The position numbers and the translations under genes were made by a program. From Cyclina sinensis (Eukaryota > Mollusca > Bivalvia > Venerida > Veneridae): a stretch of 64,000 nucleotides of DNA. Positions 12,104-23,115 of the stretch are shown piece by piece (positions within the stretch are counted from its first letter, which is position 1; every line of letters starts with the position of its first letter). The notes under the pieces were generated by a model, which saw nothing but the letters and a program-made list of their open reading frames with translations, was not told where the DNA came from and did no database searches. Location: the NCBI GenBank assembly GCA_012932295.1, contig JAAONU010000016.1:38409241-38473240 (forward strand), in the 5' to 3' direction.

Positions 12104-13843
12104 CAGTACGCCAGGGCTTTAATTTAAAGCCCTGAGTACGCTCAGCGCGGATTCTGCCTTTTCCGCGATACCACCGCGGACAATTTTTTCTTATCGCGGA
12201 CAAACGCGGCGGACGTCCGCGATGAGAGGGCTAATTTCCGCCGCGATCCGCGGTGTCCAGTTGTTTCCACCGCGGACAAAATACCAAAGATTATTTTTAA
12301 ATTATCGATAAAACCGGTTACCTGTTTCTCGCGGCGGAAAGCGGCGGCCATTATAACTATAGCTCAAAAATAAATGTTTATTTTATAAAATTTTCACCGT
12401 GTTCTTATTTTACAAGATGACTTTAAATCAACCAAAATACTTAAATGGTAATAACATTAGTTAAAATTTTAGATGTAAAAATATTGAAACGGCCTTTAAA
12501 ATAAAAACGTTACCTTTGTTTTGATTGTATAATTTGAAGTGACCGCGTCGATAGACACAAACTACATACTACAGAGTATACCACGGCATCCTTGTTCCCT
12601 TGAACTATCCAGAACTGTCACAAATTAGAACATTCCTAACAACAATTAGTTGTTACACAAGCTAATTATCGGGGTTATTTTAAGTGAACTGCTTTAACTG
12701 TCAAAGAAATTACGTCACTCAATTGCGGCTTTCAACTTTTTACAAAGGGCGCCATGTCTTCAGATTAACTCAAAATCACAGCTGACACATGTGTGAATAA
12801 CATACCTAAATACAAACTAAATCACCTTTTTTTCAAACTAGTTTATAAACCAAACTGAGCTCTGGTTTGAAAGTGAAATCTACAGATCTTGTGTAAATAT
12901 ATTTTTTCGATGCGTAACAAACACTTGTAAATTTCAGTGGCTCAACACTTCCCTTTTATTTCTATAATTTGGGGATGAATTTCAGAATCGTTGATATCGT
13001 AATATTGTTTTGAAAGCCTCAAAGGAACAACCTGTCAATCACAATTCCCGTGACCTATGATCTTTACACGTGATACAACACCGTATTTTTATTGGTTGTA
13101 ATTCAAGAGCTAACCTTTGACAGCAAGCCTGAGTAATTTTCCATTAAAAAAATCCCAGTATTTTACCGCCTTTTCCACATCACATGATCTAATGCTGCAT
13201 GCTTTTGGATGCTTGCTCTCTACTTTCAATTCTCATTTTCGGAAAATCTATAAATAGTAACACCTAGTTTTGTAAGGAGATATTGACAAGGATTAAGTTT
13301 TCATGGTGTAAGAAACAAAAGTTGACGTTTTCATTGTTGTCTGTTTTTCCTTTTTCGTACATGCCGTACACCGAGGTTATTCAGTATTTGACTTATAAGT
13401 GGTTTTCACAACCATGAACTTGCATATCTACTCTATTTTCGAATTTAATACGACTATGATTTGCCGCGATTTAGAGTATTTTTTGTTCATGGTAATTCAA
13501 TAACGAGAGAACAACAAGATGTACAAACAACAAATACATTGTATCTACATAATTTTTTTATTACAAAATCAAATTTAACATATTTTAAGCAGTAAAGTTT
13601 TAATAATTAATAGTAAAAAGCTATAGTTTTCACTGCGATCCGCGGTGACTGACCACCGCGTTCCGCCGCGATTTACCGCGGCGTTCTGCGGGGGAAACGC
13701 TTACGGCCACAGATTCATGTCCGCGGTGGTGAACATTTTCAGTCCGCGGGGTCTCGCGGACAAATTTTGTGCAAAATTTCGTCCGCGATGAGTCTCATCC
13801 GCGGGGTCTCGCGGGTTTTGCAAAATCCGCACTGAGCGTACTG
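12104..13843. mobile_element. 1.74-kb TA-inserted transposon with GC-rich inverted ends, no ORF
   Basis: The left terminus (CAGTACGC, then after the palindrome AGTACGCTCAGCGCGGATT) matches the reverse complement of the right terminus (AATCCGCACTGAGCGTACTG). TA flanks both ends (12102-12103 and 13844-13845), and removing the element restores the host phrase 'ttggtatgtagcattg'. The subterminal ~120 bp on each side is rich in CCGCGG / GTCCGCGATGAG motifs in inverted orientation. The AT-rich interior has no transposase. CAGT tips and TA sites suit Tc1/mariner/pogo. Confidence 0.7.
12112..12134. mobile_element. 23-bp hAT-tip palindrome with 7-bp flanking duplication
   Basis: A near-perfect 23-bp palindrome beginning CAGGGCTTTAA and ending TTAAAGCCCTG, flanked by AGTACGC on both sides (12105-12111 and 12135-12141). 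CAGGG...CCCTG is the hAT terminal consensus. It interrupts the left end of the surrounding transposon. Confidence 0.5.
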
Positions 13844-14561
13844 TATGTAGCATTGTCTAGTGGATGTCTACCAAGTTTGTTCAAATTATGTCCCCTGGGT
13901 CAAAAAATTGGCCACACCCCAGGGTTCTCTTGGTTTACAAATAGTTATATAGGAAAAACGTGAAAAATCATTTTTCTCCGAAACTAATAGGACTAGACCT
14001 TAGATATTTAGTGTGGAATATTGTGTAGAGAACCTTTACCAGTATTGTTTATATGTTGGCCCTGGGGTCAAAATTGGCCCCGCCCTGGGGGCCCTTAATA
14101 TGTTAAAAAGGCAATCTTAAAAAATCTTCTCACTGGAAAACTCAATGCCTACAGTTAGATATTTGGTATGTAACATTGTCTAGTGGATGTCTATCAAGCT
14201 TTTTCAAATTATAAGATAAGGTTAAAGGTCACAGAGGCTAAAAATAGATTTATCTTCTGTACCTCATAGAGCCTTCATTTATAGACCAATATCTTTGATA
14301 CTCATTATATAGGTACCTTGCATGGACGTCTACCCATGAGTAGGGTTTGAGGTCACTTGGTCAAGGTTAAGGTAACCATAGCGTATTATAGATATTTCTG
14401 CTTTCTGTCATAGAGCCTTTATTTATTGACTGATATTTTTACATATTTGGTTTGTAGGCACTTACATATTTTCAATTAAAAAAATGAATTACTGCTTAAC
14501 AGCAAACCTACAGCCAAAGTACTCAGGTGAGCGATCCAGGGCCATCATGGCCCTCTTGTTT

Positions 14562-15028
14562 GTTTTACAAAATAGGTATCAAATAAAGGTTTTCCCCAAG
14601 AAAAATAATATTGTGAATTGCACCCAAAATGAATTGTTTGAGAGTACTGTAAAAAATAAAGTAGATTGGTAACAGGATGTCTTCAGGAGATGCCATCTTA
14701 TTCCAGGCTGGTGCTAGAATAAAGTTTATCTGGTAAGTCGTAGAATGCTAAAATTGGCAAAAATTGCTGGTCAAATAATGTTAGATGTTTGGACCATTCT
14801 GATGTCAGTACTGTTGCAGACCAAATAAAACCAGTCATGGTGCATTCTTAATCAAGACGTCATTATCCTGTCAGTTATCAAGGTAGGATTAACAGGTAGA
14901 TGTGTAAATTTCATTGCTTTATCAACTATATAAGCTTCTTATATATGAGATTCTCATGAATTGTATACTAAATAAACGAAGCAAACATTAAAATCCAGAA
15001 GAGTTTCAGTAAATTCTTGTGATTTCAG
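14562..15028. other. end of macro-gene intron 2, nothing recognised
   Basis: Unique-looking AT-rich intron sequence ending in the acceptor tgatttcag at 15028. Confidence 0.5.
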
Positions 15029-15892
15029 GTATTTATGCTGTCCCTAAGCAGTTATGTGCTGACATGTATGTCGAAGCAGCAGCAAGGTTTAGTAAAAACC
15101 TGAAGCAAGGTGAATGCCCGAGAGAGCTGCATATTGTTGATATAGATACCAGCATTCTTAAATTTGTTGAAGCTTCAGCAAAGAAATGGGAAAAAGAACC
15201 ACAGTCTGTGAACCCCAGAGTCACCCTGCCAAAATTTCTTGAGACAAACCCCCATTTAGCTGGAAGTTCAAGCAGCAATAAGGTTGACGATGTCAGAGGA
15301 CATAGAGTTCATAGTCATGGTGGAGGAGAGACAAGGTCAAATTTAGATGGAGATCTACTTGATGAAAGAGACCGCAGTAGGAGTCAGAGGCATACTGGAG
15401 ACACACCAAAGGATAAAGCAACAAGCCAGAATAAACATGACTTGAAAAATCCATTAAAAAAGAAAGGAGAGGAACAGTTTAGATGGGGTGGAAAGGCACA
15501 GGTTTATGATTTTGGTGGTAAAATAACAGTGAAGATTTTCAAAGGAGATATTACTAAAGCAAAGAATATGGATGCAATTGTTTCATGTATAGATAAGTAC
15601 TTTATCAATGTTGGCTTGGTTGCTAAGGCTATAGAAAAAGCAGGTGGACCGGAATACAAGAAAAAATTTGAAAGGATGCGCATAAAATATAGGACATTTG
15701 CAAATTATGGATCTATTTTAAAATGTAAAGGAGGAACTTTGGGAGTTCACCATGTGATGCATGTAGTAATGAACAAAATATTGGATGTTTCCTATGAGGA
15801 GATGAAGTACTACAGTGGACATATTTGCATGGTGTTAAACAAAGCAGATATGTGGAATTATCAGAAACTTGTCATTCCAATGTTTGGAACAG
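15029..15892 (+). CDS. macro-domain protein, internal exon 3: end of macro 1, linker, start of macro 2
   Basis: Begins after acceptor gatttcag in phase 1 (G+GT makes the Gly of AISAG) and ends at donor acag|gtaggt, phase 1. Segments in order: GIYAVPKQLCADMYVEAA and ELHIVDIDTSILKFVEA close macro domain 1; then a ~100-residue charged linker rich in Ser, Arg, Asp and Lys, probably disordered; then macro domain 2 from about 15505 (KITVKIFKGDITKAKNMDAI). Macro 2 has VSCIDKYF where macro 1 has VNAANN, and GLVAKAIEKAGG where a GGG loop is expected, so its ADP-ribose pocket looks degenerate. The closing strand is LVIPMFGTG. Tandem macros with one degenerate copy are known in the PARP9/PARP14 group. 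Confidence 0.88.
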
Positions 15893-15934
15893 GTAGGTTC
15901 TGTATATCATCAAATTTGATTTTATGAATTATTC

Positions 15935-15940
15935 AATAAA
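15935..15940 (+). promoter_or_regulatory. candidate intronic poly(A) signal AATAAA
   Basis: If the donor at 15893 is not used, the reading frame runs 11 more codons (ending SSNLIL) to a stop at 15925-15927, and AATAAA follows 8 nt later. This could give a short isoform lacking the end of macro 2. AATAAA is common in AT-rich DNA, so support is weak. Confidence 0.3.
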
Positions 15941-16583
15941 AAACAATTGCAACCGTGCCTGTCAAGTTAAACATGACTTGTATCTCACCTCAGGAAGGAA
16001 AAATAAAGAAATTTTGTAAACTTGGTCTTTTATAAGCAAGGGGAGGGCTCAGATAAATTATGTTACCTTCCTAGGATGAGATATATATTTTACTGGAATG
16101 GCCTTGAACTAGTAAGTTGTTTAATTTTTAGTCAGTAAGCTTCTTTTAAAGCAGTAAGTGTCATTGGTTGAAGCCCAGCTACTGACTTGGCACTTTGCCA
16201 AGTACTGCCAGTACACTTTCCAGTACTTAAGAACTGAAATACAGTTCAATGGCTTTAAACAGAGCACAATTAAATGTCAAGTTTTTACCATTCGTGCAGA
16301 TATGTATGTGTTTCTTGAAAATGAAAATGTTCTCTATATGGCAGACAGTTTGTAATTGCACTTTAAATGTTATGTTTGTAAATTTTTTCTATTTTCTGTT
16401 GTGAAAACTAGCCTTTTGCCAGATGTCAAATTTAGATATCAATGAAGACTGAATAAATTTACTGAATTGTTGAATAAAAGTGGCTTGAAAACGTTGGTAA
16501 TTACTGACAGATAAATTAGCAGTACTACTAGTATTCGAAATTTGCAGATTTGAAATCAGAGCATTGAAATGTTTGTCTTTTAG
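15941..16583. other. last intron of macro gene, nothing recognised
   Basis: AT-rich intron ending in the acceptor gtcttttag at 16583. AATAAA hexamers near 16452 and 16475 are probably chance. Confidence 0.45.
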
Positions 16584-17176
16584 GTTTGGTACAGACTCGG
16601 CCTGAAAAAATGAAAGCCTGTTGTGTTGCTATGCTAAAAGGGATAGATGATTACCTTACGGAGAGTCTTGAAAAAGGAAAAGTAACAGAAATACATCTTG
16701 TGAACAATGATGAATGGGTATGCAAAACATTGGTAGATGTTTATAATGAGGGTGTCAATACAACATGTGAATATGGAAAAAGTTATAGTGAGCCAGGTAG
16801 GGGCGACCTCAACAAAGGTACTGAAAGAGGAGGCATGAGCATGTCACAATATAATTCAGTGGCATATCAGCATACAAGACAAGATCGCAAAGAAAGCCAT
16901 GAATTTAAGGAACCGTATGACAGACATTTGGGAAGAAATCAGTTTGAGAATGATGCTAGGGGAAGACAGTCAGAAGGAAAACATCTGGAAAACAGCAGTG
17001 CAAGTGTGAGGTGTCAGCGTGGGGCATCTTCAAATGTGTATCGTGCTGATTTTTCTGAGAGTGAATCTGAAGATGAACCAGACTACGAATTATATGACAC
17101 TGATGAAACAAGAAAACCTAATCCACCAAAATCAGAACCAAAACCTACAGGAAACTTAAAGATAATAGAGAACTGA
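16584..17176 (+). CDS. macro-domain protein, terminal exon: end of macro 2 and acidic tail
   Basis: Starts in phase 1 after acceptor tcttttag, completing GTG-LVQTRPEKMKACC, the last loop and helix of macro 2. The domain closes with EIHLVNNDEWVCKTLVDVY, a typical final macro strand and helix. The remaining ~130 residues are low-complexity and charged: a Gly/Glu/Arg-rich stretch and then an acidic patch (SESESEDEPDYELYDTDE) before the basic/proline end PNPPKSEPKPTG. The stop is TGA at 17174-17176. The four exons sum to 2,103 nt, exactly 701 codons including the stop, which supports the model. The acidic patch could be a phosphorylation or protein-binding site, but that is speculation. Confidence 0.88.
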
Positions 17177-18170
17177 TGGATTAAAATATAATGTAGTAAA
17201 GTTTCAATTGTAACACCAGTCAGAAAGTGGTCATATTACTGAACTGATGTCAGAAGTAATACTTATAGATGAAAAATATTGGTTTGCATGATATTGAAAT
17301 AACTGGTGAAACTTTTCTGTAATTTTAAACTGTAGAGGTAATATCTTTATTTGATTCAATTTATGATATGGCATCTTGTTTTAATTTATCTGTCATATTA
17401 GTTAGCTAAAAACTGTTATTCATTAGCACACCTTTACAGTTTTTGCTTTAAGTAGACTTCATTTACAGTGTTAGGGATTTCAAGTTTAGCAAGACCTTGT
17501 TAATGAATATTTTTATTGCATCTTGCATGAAGCATTTTCAGGTATTGTAAAGTCCATGTTTGCAAAGTTAATCTATATATTGAAAATGTCTTTTTGGCAG
17601 AAGTATGTGATAATTTTGTTAAAACTTATAATGCTTTTAAAAAAGACTTGTCCAATCAAGACTTGCCCAGTTAGTGAATTTGGACAGTCCATATTTATAG
17701 GATGCTAGTGTAAAAAATCCAGTGGACAGGATAGCTTTTAAAAGTTGACTTGTCGAATCTGTCATGTTGGACATTCCATATTTAGAACGGTGAAAGGATG
17801 AAAGTTATCTTTTGAACATGACAGTTTAATATTTAAACCATTCTTGTGGTTGAACATTGACCTATACTCAACACAAAGCAGGTGATATATTTTTTTTTAC
17901 TAAAATTAAAATTGTTCAGAAATAGTTAAGTATTTTATTTATAGATTCCTCTTAAACTTTGCAGATTGTCTATTTTGTTATTACTGAAATCAGCTTTTTT
18001 AAATTTCTGAATATCTTAAAGAAATTACAGTTTACAATGTACATATCATTTTAGCTTTCACATAGCATATTGTTAATCATACTGTCAGAATATTGTATCT
18101 AATGAGTATGCCTTCTTGGATATACTATAGCTTATGTTGACTGCCCACTTGAGTTCTGTCTCTTATTTTT
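17177..18170 (+). other. probable 3' untranslated region and downstream flank
   Basis: No coding signal. The 3' end of the transcript cannot be placed: an ATTAAA lies at ~17183, others occur downstream, and the next repeat begins at 18171. Confidence 0.4.
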
Positions 18171-18933
18171 TAATCCCCCACCACATAGTGTGGGGGCATA
18201 TAGATTTGCACTTGTATGTAGGTCCCGTTTCTTGTGTGCACAACTCCTCCTACACTCATGGATGGATTTGAACCAAACTTGCACCCATGATAGACCGTAA
18301 TCTGTAGTTGTGCAAGAAATAAAGAATTTTTTTCTGGGATTAGTTTTGACTGGATTATTGCCTGTTGTTGGTTTTTCATACATGCCATATATAGTAAATC
18401 TTGTGTGCACATTTTCTCCTACACCCATGGGTGGATTGAAACCAAACTTGTACACATACTAGACCACAATGCATAGTTGTGCGAGAAGGAAAGAAATTGT
18501 TTTCTCTGATCAGTTTTCACTGAATTATTGCCCTTTGTTGGTTTTTCATACAAGCCATATATAGTAAATCTAGTAAATTTATGTGCAACTCCTCCTACAC
18601 CCATGTTTAAATGTTTGCATACTTATAACATACCTATAATATCCTAAGTAATACTGAAATCAGTGTTTTCATAGCTATTTAAAATAATTACTGTATTGAT
18701 AGATAGGTGAATGAGTTATAGAAGAAAGGCATTATTAATGAGTTATGGAAGTAGGAAATTGTGAAAGAGGTATAGCAGTTGACACATTTTGAAAGACGTT
18801 TTTTTGTAAAGCGAAGTACTCTTAGCCTATCAAGCAATTAACTATATATCCATTGTTTTCCCTTGTAATAAATTCCCTTTCTTTGACAAATTCCCAATTG
18901 TGGGGGCATCAGTGTCCGACAGACCAGTCTAGT
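18171..18933 (+). mobile_element. GGGGCATA-family array element (copy 1)
   Basis: The 5' end TAATCCCCCAC folds with GTGGGGG nearby. A ~170-175 bp unit repeats ~3 times ('ctcctacacccatgg...accaaacttg'). Near the 3' end GTGGGGGCATC (inverted 5' motif) is followed by GTGTCC, a diverged arm and TCTAGT. The same start and finish occur inverted at 62194-63114. Confidence 0.65.
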
Positions 18934-19154
18934 TTGTTATGATTTGTAAATAGATTGTCTCTCTGTGTTTGTCCAGTACAATAGTTTTAATGAAATCCTT
19001 TCACATTTACTTAACATAAATCATTATCATGGTTTTATAATGTTGCAATATTTAACAAAAGTTCAGGTATTTTTTGCTGCCCTTACCAATGTCTTTACCA
19101 TACTTAATGCGTATTCTATGTTCTATCACTGGATATTACAGGTATATCCACCAT

Positions 19155-19357
19155 GCAGGATATGTCAGTTATAGCATGCATTTGCAGGATATGTCAGTTA
19201 TAGCATGCATTTGCAGGATATGTCAGTTATAGCATGCATTTGCAGGATATGACAGTTATAGCATGCATTTGCAGGATATGTCAGTTATAGCATGCATTTG
19301 CAGGATATGTCAGCTATAGCATGCATTTGCAGGATATGTCAGTTATAGCATAGCATA
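19155..19357 (+). repeat. 29-bp minisatellite, 7 copies
   Basis: Unit 'gcaggatatgtcagttatag' plus 'catgcattt', starting at 19155, 19184, 19213, 19242, 19271, 19300 and 19329. Only one or two substitutions occur (gacag at 19251, gctat near 19313). There are no spacers between units. Confidence 0.95.
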
Positions 19358-19479
19358 TGCTCTTTGACCTTAAATGGACAATTAACAGATGACAGAATGT
19401 ATATCTATTGTATTGGTTCATTTACTGTATAAAGAAAAAATAATTGACAATTTCAAGAAGAACAGATGTTCCAAATTTT

Positions 19480-21281
19480 TTAGCTCACCTGAGCACATAT
19501 TACGCTTTTGCTGTGAGTTTTTAGGATCAGTGGCTGTCCCTTGTCTGTCATCCAAAATAACTTCAAAGGACATCTCCTCTGAACATCAAGCCAAATTTGA
19601 TAAACTTGCCTGGAATGTTCCCTGCATGAAGATCTGTCAAAGTTGTTCTAATGGTTCCAGTCCATTGCAGATCTGGGCCACAGGAGCTAAAACTAGATAT
19701 AAAAAATGAAAACTTCAAAAATCTTCTTCTCTGAAACTGCAAGACCTGGAATTTAGATATTTGGTATGCATCTTCTAATAAACTTCTACCAAGTTCATTC
19801 AAATCATGGCCCTTCGGTAAAAATTGGCCACACTCTAGCTGCAATATGATTTTACACAGGCACGTATAAGGAAAATTTCAAAAATCTTCTTGTCTGAAAC
19901 TACTGTGACTTGAGGTTTGATATTTGGCATACAAGTTCACCAAGAAGTCCCATACAAAAATTGTTCAAATAATGTATTATAATTATTAAAGGAATTATGG
20001 GAAGTGTTTAAGTTTTCAGATGGAATGACTGAAAGATAGTTCAGAAACTCTATGCACTCCATCAGGGGACATAAAGAACTTTAAAAAAAATCTTCCTGTC
20101 AGTAACCACAAGGCCTAGTATTAAGATATTAGATGTGTAACATTGCCTAGTAGACCTTTACCAAGTTTGTTCAAATCCAAGGCTAAAAATAGACTTTTCT
20201 ACTTTTTGTCATAGAGCCTTTATTTGTTGATGGATGTCTTAGATTTTTGGTATATAGGCATCTTGCATGAATCCCTGCCATTCATTGAGGTCAGTGTCAC
20301 CATGGCTAAAAACAGATTTTTGTACATTCCCCAACAGGTCTTCATTTATTGACTTATATCTAAGATATTTGGTATAGAGGTAATTTCCAAGGACTTCTAT
20401 CCTTTTTTGTGGAGTTTTTGGTCACTGGGGTGAAGGTCAGCAAGACTGAAAATTGATATTTCTACTTCATGCCATTAGAGCCTTTATTTATTGACTGCTA
20501 TTTTTGATATTTGGTATATAGACCTCTTGCATGAACCTCAGCCATTAACTGGGATCAAGATCACCTAGGCTAAAAATAGATTTGTTTACTTTACCTCATA
20601 GAGCCTTCATTAATTTGTCAATACCTTAGATATTTGGTACATGTATGTAGGTTCCTTACTTGGACCTCTACTATTAATGGGTGTTTGAGGTCACTGGGTC
20701 AGGGTCAAGGTTACAGAGGCTAAAAGTAAATGTTTCTTCCTTTTGCCATAGAGCCTTTATCTGTAGACCAATATTTTAGATATTTGGTTTACAGGTACCT
20801 TTCTTGAACCTGTACCATTCACTGGAGTCAAGGTCACCAAGGCTAAAAATAGATTTTTCTACATTTTGTTATGGAGCCTTCATTTATTGACTGATATCTT
20901 AGATATTCGATATATAGGTACCTTGCATGGACCTCAACTGCTTGATGGGGTTTCTGAAATTAAGGTCAAGGTCACTGAGGCTGAAAATAGATATTTCTAC
21001 CTTACATGTATGTCATAGTGTTATGCTCATATTCAGTTCAAATTCAAGCAAACTTTCACAAAACATTAGATCACCTTTCTTTTCCTGAACCAACCTGATC
21101 CCATCATGGGTTCCAGAGGTATAGGTGCCCAAATAGGCACATTTTGCATGTCTGCATGATAGTGATTTCACAGATTTGATAATCTTGCATGATTTCAAAA
21201 TAAATTAACACAACTATTATAATGAAACTTGAGCAGTGGGATTCAGGTGAGTGATTTTAGGACCATCATGGCCCTCTTGTT
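19480..21281 (+). mobile_element. AGCTCACC-family array element (copy 3)
   Basis: Starts TAGCTCACCTGAGC; ends TTCAGGTGAGTGAT, ACCATCATGGCCC, TCTTGTTT. The interior is a strongly diverged array with recurring 'agagcctttatttattgactgatat' and 'gatatttggtatataggtacc' phrases and frequent AGGTCA half-sites. Confidence 0.7.
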
Positions 21282-21866
21282 TTTTCAGGCACTTAGAAAT
21301 TGCTGACTTTCCACCCAAAAATGGTACTGTAACAACTCTCTGGATAAGTAGAGTAACTAGTATTGATGCTTTAAGTTTACCTATTGTACTTAGATTTTTT
21401 TTATTGACACCTTGATATCTGGTATGAATTCATTCAGTATTATGCAAATTTACAAGATTTTGGAGAACAAGGAATACTCTGGATTTTAAAGTATGCCACT
21501 TGAAAGCTTGGTTAACTAATAAAACTACTTTATACTGTATTATAAGATATTTACAGCAATTTTTATTGTAATTGCGATTATACTACATGCTCCAGCCTAC
21601 AGATCTTGTTGGAGTTATAGTTATACATACATGAAAAATCATTTTGTAATTTTAACATATTTTATATGCCATCAAATTAACTTTATAATACTAACTTATC
21701 ATATGTTAATTGTAAAGATAGTACAATTGTATACTTTTTTTTAAATATTGGAACCAAAGTGAGAAATATGTGTGATAGGTGACTGATTTTATCACTTTTG
21801 GCTCACCTTTTAGATTTTATTGTATGGATTATTAGAATTTTATAACTTAAAGAATTTTATTATAAA
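21282..21866. other. intergenic, nothing recognised
   Basis: AT-rich unique-looking sequence without coding signal. Confidence 0.4.
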
Positions 21867-22140
21867 CCATCTCCCTGGCCTAGTGGTTAAGGTATCTGCC
21901 TTGGGAGCGGGAGGTCGAAGGTTCAAATCCCATCAGGGGTCTGTTCCGACGCGGCCGGTTGGTGAGCCGCCAGCTAGTTAAAGAATGGTTACCGTATGCC
22001 TACCTGCCTGGCATTAAAGGATAGGATTCGGGAGGTAAACGTGCAACAGAATAAGGTGTCTCATAAGTCAGATATGGCTGGCCCTTTCAATAGGGGTGAC
22101 ACTATAATAAACAAACACTTTACCTTTACACTTTACCTTT
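21867..22140 (+). mobile_element. tRNA-derived SINE
   Basis: The tRNA-like head has a pol III A box TGGCCTAGTGG (21876-21886) and B box GGTTCAAATCC (21920-21930) with normal spacing. It is followed by a ~170-bp body unrelated to tRNA (tccgacgcggccggttgg, then taggggtgacactataat) and a tail of CTTTACCTTTACACTTTACC repeats. The arms do not fold as a working tRNA, so it is a retroposon rather than a tRNA gene. Confidence 0.85.
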
Positions 22141-22163
22141 TATTTTAGATTTAACTTAGATTT

Positions 22164-23115
22164 TTAGCTCACTTGAGCACCATTTGCTCATGATGATCTG
22201 TGTCCATCATCAACTTTAGCTTTAAAGAACATCTTCTCTAAAGTCATTAGGCAAAATTAATCAAAACTTTGCAAGGGTGTTCTTTTCATGAAGGTCTACC
22301 AACATTTTTCAAAGAATTTAATTCCATGCAGAACTCTGGTTGCTATGGCAGGCAAAAGCAAACACTTAAAAGTTCTTCTTGTCTAAAACCATTTGGCCCA
22401 GACCTCTGAAATTTGGTATGAGACATCCTCTTGTAGACCTCTACCAAGATTGGCAGAATTATGTCCATAGGATCAAAACTAGCTCTACACTAGGGGTCAC
22501 TTGGTTTTACATAGAAACTGTAAGAAAAACTTTAAAAATCTCCTCTGAAACCATATGGCATGGGGTCTGAATATTTTGTTTGTAGCATTGTCAAGTAGAC
22601 CTCTGCCAAGATTACTCAAATTATGCCCTTGGGGTCAAAATTGGTCCCACCCCAGGGGTCACTTGATTTTATTTGGACATATATAGGAAAAACTTTAAAA
22701 GTCTTCTTCTTGGAAGCCACATGGTCTGGAGTCTAAATATTTTGTGTGTAGCATTGTTTAGTAGACCATTACCAACATTGTTTAAATTATGGCACCCCTG
22801 CCCAAGCAGTCACTTGATTGTACATTGAAACTTTTTTCTCTAAAACCACATGGCCTGCAGTCTGAACTGTTAGTGTAGAATTGTCTGGTAGACATCTACA
22901 TAAATTGTTCAAACTATGCCCCTGGGCTCAGTTTTGAAGAAAAAAAGGTGCCGAACTAGACTTGTGTAGGGAAAAACTTTAAAAATCTTCTTGACAGAAA
23001 CCACAAGGCCTAGAGTTAACATATTTGGTTTGTAACATGGCTTTGTGGACCTCTACCAAATTTATTCAAATCATGGCCCAGGGGTCAAAATTAGCCCCAT
23101 TACAGGTGTCTGTTG
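22164..23115 (+). mobile_element. AGCTCACC-family array element (copy 4), 3' truncated
   Basis: Starts TAGCTCACTTGAGC and carries five or six ~165-bp units ('ttcttgtctaaaaccat..ggcc', 'ggggtcaaaattgg'). No terminal GGGCCATCATGGCCC is present; similarity fades near 23115. Confidence 0.6.

Larger units (their letters stand above)
11352..14561 (+). mobile_element. AGCTCACC-family array element (copy 2), split by a nested transposon
   Basis: Starts TAGCTCACCTGAGC and ends CTCAGGTGAGCGATC, hairpin GGGCCATCATGGCCC (14539-14553), CTCTTGTTT. Array units as in copy 1 continue on both sides of the insertion at 12104-13843. Occupies most of the downstream half of macro-gene intron 2. Confidence 0.75.

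Noticed and set aside
580..17176. macro domains as an integrated viral gene
   Set aside because: Four exons with exact intron phases and animal PARP9/14-like motifs argue for a host gene.
18132..18604. - strand ORFs of 60-107 codons
   Set aside because: Shadow frames of the GGGGCATA-family array.
19155..19357. CRISPR-like spacing (29-bp repeat)
   Set aside because: Units abut directly with no spacers, and the window is clearly eukaryotic.
21867..21940. functional tRNA gene
   Set aside because: Good A and B boxes, but the stems do not pair properly and a SINE body and CTTTACC tail follow.
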